Positions 35,662-47,600 of a DNA stretch of 64,000 nucleotides are shown here, in pieces (position 1 is the stretch's first letter; every line of letters begins with the position of its first letter). Location: positions 109,712,141-109,776,140 of the forward strand of contig NC_079487.1 of NCBI RefSeq assembly GCF_020520425.1, read 5' to 3'. This DNA is from Spinacia oleracea (taxonomy: Eukaryota > Streptophyta > Magnoliopsida > Caryophyllales > Amaranthaceae). The position numbers and the translations under genes were made by a program. The notes beneath the pieces were generated by a model. It saw only the letters and a list, made by a program, of their open reading frames with translations, did no database searches and was not told the origin of the DNA.

Positions 35662-35835
35662 GGCCTGTTCTTTTTGGCTTAATTTCAGTTTCAAGACTTA
35701 TTTAGCAGTTCAGTTCAGTTCAGCTCAGGAGCATTTAGTTCAGTTCAGTTCAGTTCAGTTCAGGAGCATTCGGTTCAGTTCAATTCAGTTCAATTCAGTT
35801 CAGTTCAGTTCAGTTCAGCTCTAAAGAACAGGGCC
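35662..35835. mobile_element. Tourist-like MITE filled with a CAGTT array
   Basis: Ends GGCCTGTTCTTT and the inverse AAAGAACAGGGCC, flanked by TAA at 35659-35661 and 35836-35838. The centre is a run of 'cagtt' pentamers with two 'caggagcatt' interruptions. Confidence 0.8.
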
Positions 35836-35838
35836 TAA

Positions 35839-36284
35839 TTAACATAGCGGAGTAAGATGAACACACATAATCCAATACAGTGTATACATTTAAATATTAA
35901 TTAATCAATCGATGATATACACACAAATTAAACATGAATTCACAAACCTAATACGTAGGAAAAGTTACTCCGTAAAGAGATGAAATATCAATAAATAGGA
36001 AAAATAATGACGGCTTGCTCTCTAGACGAACAAGTTGTTATTTAGTTATTTAGAATATATAAGTGGGGATTTAGTTTAGTTGGAAAAGTTTTCATGGAAG
36101 AGGTGGTACCCAGTGGGATCGAATCTCTCATTTGTCGATCTTGTTTTTTGTGACTTTCTCTACACCAAAAAATAGAGTAGATTATGATGACACCGCATTG
36201 GCATGCATTATGCATAATTAATTACCCCACCCTCAATTTCCACTGTTTTATTTATATCAGTTCTAAATTGCATACTACTCTGTA
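35839..36284 (+). mobile_element. Spacer with a possible tRNA-derived SINE at about 36062-36172
   Basis: Within this stretch 36062-36172 reads 'ggggatttagtttagttgga' (box-A-like) and 'gtgggatcgaatctctc' (box-B-like), ending in 'caccaaaaaa'. This is the form of a plant SINE on the plus strand. No target duplication could be matched. The rest of the spacer shows nothing. Confidence 0.45.
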
Positions 36285-36612
36285 CCTCCGTTTCAAAATG
36301 ATCTTTACACAGGGTGTTTTAGTCCGTTTAGTAATATGATTTAAACATTGGGTTTCCATTTAATAATATTATTTACACTTTGCTTTTTGAACATGGAAAA
36401 TTACTATCTTACCCCACAACATTTACAACGTTTCACTCACTTTCTCTTATTTTAAACATTTTTTCCTTACACCCATCCACCCTTTTACACATCTATCTTA
36501 ATTGCTTTATCCTTGTTTTATTATATTTACTCTACTTCTTACACATTTTTCCTAATTTTTTTTTAAAATATTTGTGCAAAGAGTAACCGTAAAGATCATT
36601 TTGAAACGGAGG
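36285..36612. mobile_element. Stowaway-like MITE
   Basis: Ends CCTCCGTTTCAAAATGATC and its inverse, with 'tttacac'/'gtaaagatc' inward; TA at 36283-36284 and 36613-36614. Confidence 0.85.
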
Positions 36613-36628
36613 TAGTAAATAGGTAGTA

Positions 36629-36883
36629 CTTCCTCCGTTTCAAAAAGATCTTTACACTTACTATTTGCACGGACTCCGGTGCAATGTTTGACCGTTAATA
36701 TATCCAATTTTGTATGGAAAAAGTTTATAAAAATTTAATATTCTCAAAATGAATAACGAGACCAATCTAACAAGATCTTACATGTAACATTTTGATGTAT
36801 ATAATAGTGGGAATTTACGGTCAAAGTTTTCATACTTTGGACACATTTTCCAAAGCGTAAAGAACTTTCTGAAACGGAGGTAG
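36629..36883. mobile_element. Stowaway-like MITE, second of a pair
   Basis: Ends CTTCCTCCGTTTCAAAAAG and the inverse 'ctttctgaaacggaggtag'; TA at 36627-36628 and 36884-36885. It lies 16 bp after the previous one. Confidence 0.8.
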
Positions 36884-36962
36884 TACATTTTATTACTCCG
36901 TAATATTTTACTGCATAATTCGTATATTTTGCAAAACATTAATGTCTTGGCTTCCAACGAAG

Positions 36963-37950
36963 CCCTTCGTCCGTTTCAAAAATGATCTTAATTTACACTT
37001 TTTGTTTTAATCCGTTTTATAATGTTCTTTACATTGCAATTTATACTATTTTTTAACGGAAGGTTTTTCAATGGCTACGGTAAAAGGATAGCCATTGTAA
37101 TTATTTTCAATCCTAACCCTTAAGTTTTTGGAGATTAATCTTGTCCATCCAATTGTTTGACTTAAGATTTTTCAAAAAGATAATTTGTCTTTTTTTGAAA
37201 TCACACAAAATTTTTAAAAAAAAAAAAAAAAAAATTAAAAAACAAGTGAATAACTGCATTTATACGCTGAAGAAACTGCTTTAACCTCCAGAATATTGCA
37301 TCTCCATTGATGCATTTCCAAATATCTCCATAACTCCATTAATAATCTGCACCTTCTTTAATTTTTCTACCACTATTTTCTTTTCTCTTCCTCATTCTAC
37401 CCTGTTTTTGAAATCGTCAATTTCTTTTACGCTATTCGTGAAATCAGAATAATGTTTTGATCCAAAATTAAAAAATAATTAGGATTTTGAATCACATAAA
37501 TAAGAATCGAAGCAAGGAAAAGATGGAGAAGAACTCGATTGTTTACCATAACCCTTATTTACACAAACAAAAAAAGAACGAAGGAACTGATTTTTATTTT
37601 TATTCCTTAAAATATTTAAATACAAAGTAATTTTTTTTAATATGAAGTCAATCTAATTAATGGTCCTGATTTAATATTAGAAATTCAACGGTTCTGATCA
37701 AAAAACAATAGCGGCTACATATTTAATGTAGTCATTGTAAAATCATCCTTTTTTAACATGAAAATTTAGTTACCTTTCTTAACCCACAACATTTACAATT
37801 TCTCTCAATTTATTCATTTTCTATGTTTTTACATATTTGTCTTATTTTATCTATATTTTATTATATTTATCCATCTTTTTATTGCACTTCCTTTTTTGTC
37901 TTAATATTTATGTAAATAGTAACTGTAAAAATCATTATAAAGCGGAGGTA
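36963..37950. mobile_element. Stowaway-like MITE with a larger insertion
   Basis: Left end 'cccttcgtccgtttcaaaaa', right end 'ataaagcggaggta'. The middle, about 37065-37745, is unlike the family and has weak inverted ends ('caatggctac' and 'gtagtcattg'), so another element seems to be inserted. Boundaries approximate. Confidence 0.5.
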
Positions 37951-38371
37951 ATAGTTGTTAAGCATGCCTCATCTGTACGAGTATATAGTACTAGTCTTAT
38001 ATGCACGCGATGCGTGCGGGAGTATACATGTAAAAATTAAAATCGTATTATTACAACTAATCATCACAAACAATACGCAAGAAAAAAACTATTCACAAAA
38101 TTCATCTAAAAAAAATTAGACATCATTGAAAGTATTCGAAGAAATTTATTTCTTATTTAAAAACGTATTATGTACGCACATATGGCTTCTGAGTCATGAC
38201 TAATCTCTATAATAGGCTAAGACCCTATTATGTTGGAAGTTTGGAACGAAATAATCTAAACTAAACTAATTCAAGTATAGTTAATTGAATTGAAATGAAC
38301 AGTACATATCACAAATTAAACTGAACTTTCCAAAAAAAACATAATAATCAATTTTATCCTCTTCCTTGAAA

Positions 38372-38953
38372 GAGTTGGGCTTTTTTGAAAGCAGCAATGC
38401 AGACTTGTAGGCTTGAATGTCCAATATCCACAAACACAATGTTAATTGGGTCATTTTCAGGAAGATATGTCTTGTAGATTCCCTAAGCCAATGCATTATC
38501 CGTGGTTTAATGAATCAATCTCAAAGGATGCAATCCAGCAATTGTAGTTGCATCTATGATAGCTCTTTTGCAGATCAGTGAAGTTGGGATTCCAATGCAG
38601 CAATCAACAACTGTTGCATTCAAATTTTTTCTGCTATTTGGTTTCTCCCAGGCACCTTGATCAAGGAAATTCCATCAGGACCTCAATTACCTTGAATGGC
38701 ATGGATTTGAGACTCCTTTGCAGCTCATGATCAGAAAAATGCCGACTTATTAATCTTTTAATCTGGGAAATAGTGGTTTTGGGGGCTCATCATTGCTGAT
38801 GTAGCTCCAGCTGTCCCAATAAACCGCTGCTTGTCACCAAAGCAAACAATTGATGGCGTTTCCCGCTTTGATTGATCATTAAGAACAACATCAATTCCTC
38901 TTTGCCAAAATCAAACCCAACCACAATCATCTTTAAAGCAACACGCGGTCAAC
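38372..38953 (-). pseudogene. Fragment of an HSP110-class HSP70 gene (HSP70-14/15 like) in the Helitron
   Basis: A splice acceptor 'cttttcag' at 38954 is followed by a short leader and ATG at 38930. Broken frames then read MIVVGFDFG, RGIDVVLNDQSKRETPSIVC, GDKQRFIGTAGATSAMMSPK, SQIKRLISRHFSDHELQRSL, VDCCIGIP, DATTIAGLHPLRLIHET, and finally GIYKTYLPENDPINIVFVDI with QVCIAAFKKAQL. These follow the N-terminal half of the ATPase domain of plant HSP110-type HSP70 proteins in order. Several frameshifts and an internal loss (the GEIRAFTPTQV region) make it non-functional. No introns interrupt the coding part, while a 5' leader intron seems kept, so the fragment came in as DNA or from a gene with few introns here. 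Confidence 0.8.
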
Positions 38954-40699
38954 CTGAAAAGAACAAAATGCATAGGTGTCAGGTCTTTCGTATAATTCAC
39001 TAATCCACACTAAACTATAACATGACGGGAATAAATCCACACTAAAACTATAACATGATGGGAATAAATGCAGTTTCCTAGAATCAAATGTCAACGCACA
39101 TAATACATGCAGATCATTTAAAAAAAATAACACAGCTTGTTACTTCTTAAAAATATAAAGCATCGCGTGCTGGGTTATATTGTGTGCTGGTTTATAATTG
39201 TGTGCTAGACCTATTCCTTCAACACCAGCAACATTACAATTTCTATCTTATAAAAGCATATGCATAGCTATTTGTCCTACTAATGAAATTTATAAGTTTT
39301 ATCTCTATCTTATAAAAGCATATGAAGCTAAGTTTTATCCTCTTCCTTGAATGTTTTTGGAAGAGTGCAATAGCTTATGTAATAGAAATAACTAAGTTGT
39401 TTGCTTGAAAAACATGGAACTAATGTCCATAACAACCTTAACCCCAAAGTAGAGGAAGGAACTTCCCAGACTGCCACCTTTCATGTCATCTGTTTTATCA
39501 AAAAGTAAAAGATATAGACTGTTGGACCATTCCATTCATTACCTTCATCTCAACTTCTCCCCTACTTGGTAGCTCTAAACCACAAAGCCAATATCCAGTT
39601 TAAGAAAAGGACTACTACTCCTCTTTCGCCTATTTCTCTAACCCCCAATTTTTGCAAGAGACAATCTGTCCAATGTCCATCACCTAGCCAATATAAATAA
39701 GTGCAATATACTACAATAGTCATGTTAGACGTTTATGCTTGGTAAAGTACCTATGAAAGTGGCATTATCAAATTTCAAATAGAAACAAAGACAGAAATAA
39801 TAACAATGCTTGTATGCCTCCAACTCCACGTGCCGCGGCCCTAGGATCATCTAGGCCACGCTGAATCACCCAACAAACTCTATATACACTAAATTAGATA
39901 ACATATTGAACCAAAATTCTACCAGCAACAACTACATAGGTGAGACTCACATTTAGTTTAAATGCATAAATCAAAAACCATTTAAGGAAATACATATAAC
40001 AGATTACTTTTCGTCATCTCATTAGACTGTGGTGATATCACAAATTGTTCTCGAGAACTAATGAGAACAATAATTTTAAAGCTAGGTTAGCCATCTGTTA
40101 AAGCTAGAAAAATCTGGTGATATCACAGAAAATGAGTGTGAGTCTGACAACTAATCTATTTTTCTCATTAGTTTACACATTTTCTAACTATTGTGTATTC
40201 GCAATATAAACTATTAGATTACATTGACCGTTCATTTAAGGAAATACATCCAAATTTGGAGTTCCATCTCATAATTAACTAATTGAGCAAAAATCAAAAG
40301 CCATGATTACCCAACATGCCTAAACAAAAACCAGTAGCTTAGTAGCACTACAACAACCTGTGTTCAGCATAATTAACCATCAAACAAAGCTGCAAAAAAC
40401 GTGTAAACTTTTTCAAAAGATAAAAGCTCCAGAAGCATGACGGAAAGCTTCATCCAACTGCTAGTTCACAAACATAAGGATTCAATAGACCAAATTGTAA
40501 CAGAGTAAGAGCTCTTAACATTCAGAAATCAGAACTCTAGCCTAGACCCTAACATTAGCTAGGAGGGATCCTAAGTGTGAGGTCCAAGGATAATCTGATA
40601 TTAGAATTGAAGGAGAATAAGACCCTCGGAGAGAAATTCCAAAATCTCTATTACATAAAGAAAAAAGAGAGAGTACTGAATTAAATTCAAAATTCATAC

Positions 40700-40781
40700 C
40701 TTGTACTCGTAAGTATCATCAACGTAATTCTTAGAGTACTGGATCTGACCCTCTAACTCCACCGCAATTGGGAATTTAAGT
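40700..40781 (-). pseudogene. First coding exon of a CKS1 gene captured by the Helitron
   Basis: Between a 'gcag' acceptor (40782) and a GTATG donor (40699) the minus strand reads ELEGQIQYSKNYVDDTYEYK. This matches the start of plant CKS1, the small cyclin-dependent kinase regulatory subunit (GQIQYS-KY-DDTYEY). The usual start Met before GQIQYS is replaced by Glu, and the exon ends right after YEY(R/K), where the CKS1 intron is expected. The following exon (HVVLPPEV ...) was not found in the element. Ancestral exon edge kept, so capture was at the DNA level. Confidence 0.8.
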
Positions 40782-41308
40782 CTGCAATACACAAAATCCC
40801 ATTCATTTTACAAATTGCTATATATCCTAATTTCATATTGATCAGCTAAAAAATCATAAACTCAAAGTAATTGGGTTTTTTTTAAGAGATACCCATATGA
40901 GAAAATGAATCAAATTGACCGAATACATGAAGAATTAGAAATAAGAATATAATTTTTTTTTTCATTTGAGTGACAAAAGATTGTATTTTTCAATCAAATT
41001 AGCAATTAAAAAAAACGGTAAGAGGATATTCATAGTTTCATACCTGATGAAGAAGTCATTGCCTATGTAAAAACTTCACCCAATAAAAAAATTCCAACTA
41101 CATAACACGAAATTGACATAAGTAAAGCAAAATTGAAACCCTAATTAAAACCCTAATTAATCGAAAATAAGAAATTGGGAAACTCAACTGGTTAGATGAT
41201 GATGAGGGTTTCGTTTTTGAAGAGATTCAACTTGAAAAGGGTCGATAGATGCCGCCTCCTTCTCCATCTCCACCAATTGATGATTAGAAAACCTCAATAA
41301 CACAAAGA

Positions 41309-41684
41309 TCAAACGAATAAGAACATAAGATTTAATCCGAATTTACCGAATCTTTTAGTGTGGAGGTTTTTCTTTTTTTCGAGAACTTTGAAGTTACTGG
41401 GGTGATAGAGTTGCTTCGTTTGCTCCTTTTCTTTTTCCTTTTCTCTCCTCCCTTTTCCATCGCCTCTTCTGGCAGTAGCAGCGAAACCTCGAGGACGGCG
41501 GTTGATTTGCGGTTGCGGTTGTGGCGGAGAATGAGATGTATTGGTGGGAATTTGAGTGGACGAAATTGTTAACGTTAGGGTTTGGGATTTGAAAGGGAAA
41601 CCCAAATGTAGCGGTGGAGGGAGTAGCGAGTGAACGACGAAGGGCTTGAGAGTGAAAGATAAAAGGGTGTTTTAGTCTTTTCAT
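41309..41684 (-). other. Unrecognised open stretch at the Helitron 5' end
   Basis: Two overlapping minus-strand frames are open here, one starting MKRLKHPFIFHSQALRR and one starting MGFPFKSQTLTLTISS. Neither matches a family I know. It may be the 5' leader of the captured CKS1 gene or part of a third captured gene. A downstream frame near 41273-41190 reads MEKEAASIDPFQVESLQ before a possible donor. Confidence 0.35.
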
Positions 41685-41743
41685 GGGGACACGAAAAGTG
41701 TTATTACCGAAATGCCCTCAGCTGTTCCTTTATATAATAGAGA

Positions 41744-42079
41744 TATACGTGTAGTTGATAATGCATGTGTTATTAGAACTTATAATTAAGTATTCAAAAA
41801 AATTAGAAGTATAGAGGAAAAGACAGACATACCTATTGTAAAGAGATACGAAGATCCGCATAAATAGGGTCACGTATTTTTAAACTACAAAGGTGTAAAT
41901 TAGAAGTTGGCAGGGGAGAAAAATATGAGAAAAAATAACAAAATGACAATGGAACGTACTGTTGGGAGTTGACTTTACAGCTTGTTTGATCAACACTGAA
42001 TCTCACTTACCAACGAATTATTCTTCAAAGTTGCATGTTTTTTTCAGCTATGTCATCAAGCTAAATCATTTATTCTGGT
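41744..42079. other. Spacer, no feature seen
   Basis: AT-rich, no gene or clear repeat between the Helitron and the next element. Confidence 0.5.
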
Positions 42080-42120
42080 CCTGTTTGATTAGGAGTTGTT
42101 AGCTGTTAGCTGATAGCTGG

Positions 42121-42288
42121 TGTTAGACAATATTATGTAAATAATATTGTTACATAATTAGCCTTGTAAATATATTACGCTTAGTATTGTAATTATAGTA
42201 GGTATCTCTGTAACCCTAGTATACCGATACTATATATTCTGTGAATAATCAATACCAAGCCTTCAAGGCAGTATTCCTCCATCTATCA
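42121..42288 (+). repeat. Left LTR of the Copia element
   Basis: 168 bp, TGTTAGACAA to CTATCA, with a 'ctatatattctgtg' TATA-like stretch. Matches the right LTR at 46377-46544 base for base as far as I can read. Confidence 0.92.
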
Positions 42289-42998
42289 TGGTATCAGCCT
42301 AAAACCCTAAACCACCGCAACCCTAATCTTCTCTCTCCTAATCTCTCCCATACATCTCTTCTACAGACGCCATGGCTAAGGATGACGAAACACCAAAATC
42401 CTCTCCCGTTTTTCACCCTGCTCTCGGCGTCACCAACATCACGAACCTTGTTAAACTGACGCTCGACGTCAATCAGGTTCAGTATACTCCCTGGGTTACT
42501 CTCTTCCGCAACACCGCAAAGGCATATCACGTGTTTGACCATATTGATCCTACGGTCCCTCGACCAATGGACATCGATGACAGCTTGTGGGAACGCCTTG
42601 ATGCAATTGCACTTCAATGGATATACGGTACAATTACTACTGACCTTCTCTTCAAAGTTCTGGATGACAACGCAACGGCTATGGTGGTTTGGGATCGCTT
42701 GCGTAAACTTTTTCAGAACAACAAGGGCACCCGCGTCGTGCACCTGGAAAACCAATTTGGTAACACTCGTTTACAGGATTTCTCGACCCTCGACGAGTAT
42801 TGTCAGGCCTTGAGGACCATTTCGGTCCAACTTGCTTCCCTAGGCCATCCTGTATCAGAAGAACGTCTAGTCCTTCAACTCGTTGCCCGCCTCACTGATG
42901 AATATAAGACCATTGCCACCATTATTCAACAATCTGTTCCTCTCCCGTCGTTTGAAGAAGCCTGCGACAGTCTAGACTTGGATCGCCGGAGTCGCGAC

Positions 42999-43551
42999 TA
43001 GGGATGGCAACGGGTAGGATCTGGACCGGATCCTATAGGATCCAGATCCAGATCCGTTTTTTAGGCAAGGATCCAAATCCTACCCGGATCCGCTGGGTAA
43101 TGAATTTGAGGATCCAGATCCAGATCCAACGGATCCTACGGATCTGGGTCCAAAACGGATCCAAAACGGATCCTAACTTATTTTTTCATCAAACGACCTT
43201 AATTTTCATTTTAACCTTAAAACGATAAAACTTCAATAACAACGCTATTTGTCCATACAAGCATTCACTAAAATAAAATTTAACAAATCCAACATAAATA
43301 ATATTAAAAGTTCAATAATACTACAATTCTTAAGTCTTTATTTTTATATTTTTATATATATTTTTTATAAACAAGGGTAAATGGATCCGGATCCGGGTAA
43401 TGACTTAGGACCCGATCCAGATCCGTTTTTAAAACCAAGGATCCATATCCTACCCGGATCCGTCGGGTCCAAAAATTGAGGATCCAGATCCGTTGAAAAC
43501 GGATCTGGATCCACGGATCCGGGTCGGGTCCATTACCCACTGCCATCCCTA
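42999..43551. mobile_element. hAT MITE, 553 bp, inserted in the Copia gag region
   Basis: Ends TAGGGATGGCAACGGG and the inverse 'ccactgccatcccta'; perfect 8-bp duplication GTCGCGAC at 42991-42998 and 43552-43559. Interior full of 'ggatccggatccgggt' and 'cagatccagatcc' words. It is the same kind and size as 25203-25756. Confidence 0.92.
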
Positions 43552-46376
43552 GTCGCGACCATTCCATGCGCAGTGACGGAAAATCGTCAGCCACCGTTCT
43601 CGTTGCTCAAGCTGACTCGACGCCTCCTAACACTCACCATTCTCACTCTAACAATGGGGGTAAGGGAGGCCGGGGAAACAAAAATTACAAGGGGAAGAAC
43701 AAGTGGAATAATAATTCAGGCAACAAGGGTGGCGGACACGGCAGGGACAATCACGGCGGCAATGGCCGTGGCAATAATCAGCAGCAAACATTCCCCATGG
43801 TTCCTTATTACTGGGCTGCTCCTTATTCTTATCCACCTTGCCCTTATCCAACTCAACCACAAGGAGGATGGAGACCACAACAGGCCCAAGCTGGAATATT
43901 GGGCCCAGGCCCACGTCCTTCTCAGCAAAGTCAGCAGGTCTTTTTGACAAATGGGTATGGCTATCAACCTTATGGGAGTGGATTTCAGCCCACGGAACTT
44001 CCCCAATTCTTTAATGCAATGAATATACAGCAGCCCGATGATAATTGGTATATGGATACCGGTGCTACTTCTCACCTCATGAACAATTCAGGTATAAATT
44101 CCTCTGTTGTTAATTGGCGCAATTTAAATTCATATATTATGGTTGGTGATGGCACAAAAATACCAGTTAGCGGTTCGGGCTCTACCACATTTCCTGCACC
44201 CCTACCTCCCCTATCTCTCAAAAATATTCTATATGCTCCTAACATCATTAAAAATCTCATTTCTGTCCGACAATTTACATCTGATAATTCTGTCTCTGTT
44301 GAATTTGACCCTCTTGGTTTTTCTGTGAAGGACCTACGGACGGGGGCGATTTTGACCAGGTGCAATAGTGTGGGAAATCTATATCCAGTGTCTTCTACTA
44401 CCTCCTCTCCTACCTCTTCCTCAACATTTGCTGCTCTTTCACCAGATATTTGGCACAACCGTTTGGGACACCCGGGCACTCCCATCATTAGTTTTCTTAA
44501 GAAAAACAAGTTTATTCAATGTAATAAGGAAAATAGTTCCACCATTTGTTATGGTTGTCAAATGGGAAAACATTGTCGTCTCCCTTTTTCTAGCTCTCAT
44601 AATAGAACATATGCACCTTTTGATATAATACATACTGATCTTTTCACTTATCCTATTAATAGTCACACTGGTTTTCGTTATTACTTGGTTTTCCTTGATG
44701 ATTTTTCCCATTACACATGGGTCTTTCCACTTAAATCGAAAACAAGTGTATACTCCACATTCGTGCATTTTCATTCATATGTTCGAACTCAGTTCGGTCT
44801 CTCCATTAAATCTTTACAATGCGACAATGGACGTGAATACGATAATGACAGCTTTATTCTTTTTGGTAAACTTAATGGCATGATTTGGAGACACTCTTGC
44901 CCCAACACCTCTTCTCAAAATGGCAAAGCCGAACGTATGATTAGAACGATTAATAACATCTCCCGTTCTCTTCTGTTCCATGCCTCTCTTCCACCCTCCT
45001 TTTGGGTTGAATCCCTCAACATGGCTGTCTATCTTTTAAATATTCGCCCCACTCGCCTTCTAAATTTTCTTACACCCGTTCACGTGTTATTCAATAAATC
45101 ACCTTCTTATGATCATCTCCGTACCTTCGGGTGTCTATGCTACCCAAATCTATCGGCCACCTCCCCTCACAAAATGAGTCCACGCTCTACCCCGTGTGTC
45201 TTCCTTGGGTACCCAACTTCTCATCGGGGTTACCGGTGTTTAGACATCGGAACCAAGAAAATCATAATCTCTCGGCACGTTGTGTTTGATGAGTCTAAGT
45301 TTCCACATTCCTCTCACTACACTCCAAAAGCCAAAGATTTTGAGTTTCTATCTTCCCTAAATGAACCCATTATACCCCCTTTCCTTATTTACTCTACCCA
45401 TAGTCCAAATCAGGCCCACACTCCACCTCTTAGGCCTCATGGGCAGAATAGCCCACCTGTGACAAATGGGTCAGATCAAACCGCCACTAGTCACGTGCGG
45501 GCTACCCATGAACCTGATTCCCTTACACACGGTTCAGCAGCTCCTCCTTTGAGCCCAATACAATTCAGCGCCACACCTTCCACCCCTTTGGGCCATGCGT
45601 CTAGGCCCAATTCCCCTATTATGGATCCTAATTCTTCCATTCTCTCTTCTGGACCAAACAGTGGCTCCCTACCACTCCCATCCACAATCTCGCATGCACC
45701 TACTGCACAATCTTCCCCTATGCGCACTCGATCTCAGCATGGAATCTACAAACCAAATTCCAAATATGCCAACTATGCTCTCAACACCATCTCTACACCA
45801 AAAATATCACCCTTACCCCGTTCTCACCTCACTGCCCTCAAGGGCACTCTTGATTTTGGCATGCACTTCTCCTCTACGCCATCTTCCGGTATTGTCTCGT
45901 ACACGGACGCGGACTGGGGCGGCTGCCCCGATACCCGACGTTCCACCTCCGGGTTTTGCATCTTTCTTGGTGACAATCTTATTTCCTGGTCGTCTAAACG
46001 GCAAGCTACTCTTTCCCGGTCTAGTGCCGAAGCTGAATATCGTGGGGTCGCGAATGTTGTTGCTGAGACTTCATGGATACGCAACCTGTTGCTCGAGCTC
46101 CATTGCCCCTTGAAATCTGCAACTGTTGTCTACTGCGATAATATAAGTGCCATCTACATGTCTCACAATCCAGTGCAACATCAACGCACAAAGCACGTAG
46201 AGATGGACATTCACTTTGTGCGTGAGAAAGTGGCTCTTGGCCACGTCCGTGTGCTCCACGTCCCCTCTTCCTTTCAGTACGCTGACGTATTTACTAAGGG
46301 TCTCCCTCAACCATTATTCGTGGATTTCCGTTCCAGTCTAACCGCCCGTCCTCCTCCCGCTCCGACTGAGGGGGTG

Positions 46377-46544
46377 TGTTAGACAATATTATGTAAATAA
46401 TATTGTTACATAATTAGCCTTGTAAATATATTACGCTTAGTATTGTAATTATAGTAGGTATCTCTGTAACCCTAGTATACCGATACTATATATTCTGTGA
46501 ATAATCAATACCAAGCCTTCAAGGCAGTATTCCTCCATCTATCA
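46377..46544 (+). repeat. Right LTR of the Copia element
   Basis: 168 bp, same as the left LTR. Preceded by 'gactgagggggtg', the polypurine tract. Confidence 0.92.
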
Positions 46545-47006
46545 GCTGGTTTGATTAACTGTTAGCGGTTAGCTGTTTGCATTAGCTGATTTGACTAGCT
46601 GGTTACATTGGCTGTTTGTGTAAAAGTGTTTGGTAAATTAGCTGATAGCTGTTAGCTGTTTATTATGTAAAATAACCATTAAAGACGTTGACATGCTTTG
46701 TTTCTTATTAATATTAGACAAATATGTTATTGTGTTAATTTTTTCTCTCTATATTTTTCTAATAAACTTTGACTAAATAAAATAAATTTTTTTTTTTTAA
46801 AAAAATTATTCTTTAATTAATTTTTTTAATAATATATATTTTTCAAATAGATAAATATTAATAATGAAATTTTAAGCATGATTGCAATATACTTCAATGG
46901 CTTCAAAGTATTTATATAAAATTTATTACAACAAAAAACGAATCTAGTAAATATGGTGAAATAAAAAAGAAAGTGCGAGTAATATTTTTAGGAGAAAAAT
47001 ATGTAC

Positions 47007-47328
47007 CAAAAGGTCTTGCGCGCACAAGGTGTACAATAAATTTATTGTACACCAAGATAATTTTAATCCATTTTTTTGTAACTTTAATCTAGTTTTGATT
47101 AACTTTTATATTAGTAAAAAAAATTGAGAGATAAACATAAAGGGTAAGATAATTAATTTTATACATTATTAGTGATTTTGAAGAAATAAGTTTTACTAAA
47201 ATAAAAAAAATTATCACTAAAAAATAAATAGCTTTTACATATATAAGCCTAACTTTTAAGCATTTTGAATTAACTTTTATTCCGGTGTACAATATTTATT
47301 GTACACCCCTTGTAAATAAGAATTTGTG
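47007..47328. mobile_element. Mutator-type MITE, copy 1
   Basis: Starts CAAAAGGTCTTGCGCGCACA and ends AATAAGAATTTGTG; 9-bp target duplication AATATGTAC at 46998-47006 and 47329-47337. Inner mirrored 'ggtgtacaata' motifs near both ends. 322 bp. Copy 2 lies at 56763-57089. Confidence 0.85.
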
Positions 47329-47600
47329 AATATGTACCAAGGTTGATAGTGGTTGTAATAATAAGCAATAGTAGGACAAAATAGTCATTTTCATCCACTT
47401 TCTCAAACCTCTAATTGCAAAAAGCTCCTATATTGAGCTTTTTCAAAAATTAGCTTTTTCACCCCAAAACTCTCTTCCAATCCTCTCCTAACCAAACACT
47501 CCCAATTAGCTTTTTCTAAAAGTCAAACCTCTAATTCACCCCAAAAAGCTCTTTTTTCCTCAAACCTCTCCTAACCAAACACCCCCTCTAATTTTCTATA

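Larger units (their letters stand above)
37991..41743 (-). mobile_element. Helitron, 3753 bp, carrying host gene fragments
   Basis: On the minus strand the 5' end is TCTCTATTATATAAAGGAAC at 41743, preceded by A. The 3' end is CTAG at 37994-37991, followed by T. A hairpin GCACGC-atc-GCGTGC (38017-38003) stands 8 nt before the terminal CTAG. The TC start, hairpin, CTAG end and A/T insertion site are all standard for Helitrons, which make no target duplication. No RepHel helicase is present, so it is non-autonomous. Inside, in the same orientation as the element, are an exon of a CKS1 gene (40781-40700), an HSP70-like fragment (38953-38372), and an unrecognised open stretch at 41684-41309. Confidence 0.85.
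42121..46544 (+). mobile_element. Ty1/Copia LTR retrotransposon, young but not intact
   Basis: LTRs of 168 bp at 42121-42288 and 46377-46544 look identical; 5-bp target duplication GCTGG at 42116-42120 and 46545-46549. A primer-binding site TGGTATCAGCC follows the left LTR and a G-rich polypurine tract precedes the right one. Recognisable parts, in order: gag (from 42372), protease (DTGA near 44056), gag-pre-integrase (WHNRLGHPG near 44450), integrase (from about 44620) and RNase H (DADWGG near 45905, then SRSSAEAEY and TKHVEMD) to 46380. It is broken in about two places, one of them a hAT MITE inserted at 42999-43551. Identical LTRs point to a recent insertion. Treated as a fossil. Confidence 0.9.
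42080..47586. mobile_element. Inverted-repeat DNA element split by the Copia insertion
   Basis: Left end 'cctgtttgattaggagttg' (42080) and right end 'tctcctaaccaaacacccc' are imperfect inverses. Beside the Copia element, both flanks are rich in 'gttagctgttagctgat' words, which shows the two halves belong together. A Mutator-type MITE (47007-47328) also sits inside. Class unclear (hAT or Harbinger kind); no coding part seen. Interior without the Copia is about 1.1 kb. Confidence 0.5.

Noticed and set aside
35690-35820. CAGTT array as a satellite
   Set aside because: It lies wholly within a 174-bp MITE with TAA duplications, so it is an internal microsatellite.
43004-43594. Open frames of 'IQIQIR' and 'DPDPW' type
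   Set aside because: Translations of the 'ggatccggatcc' words inside a hAT MITE.
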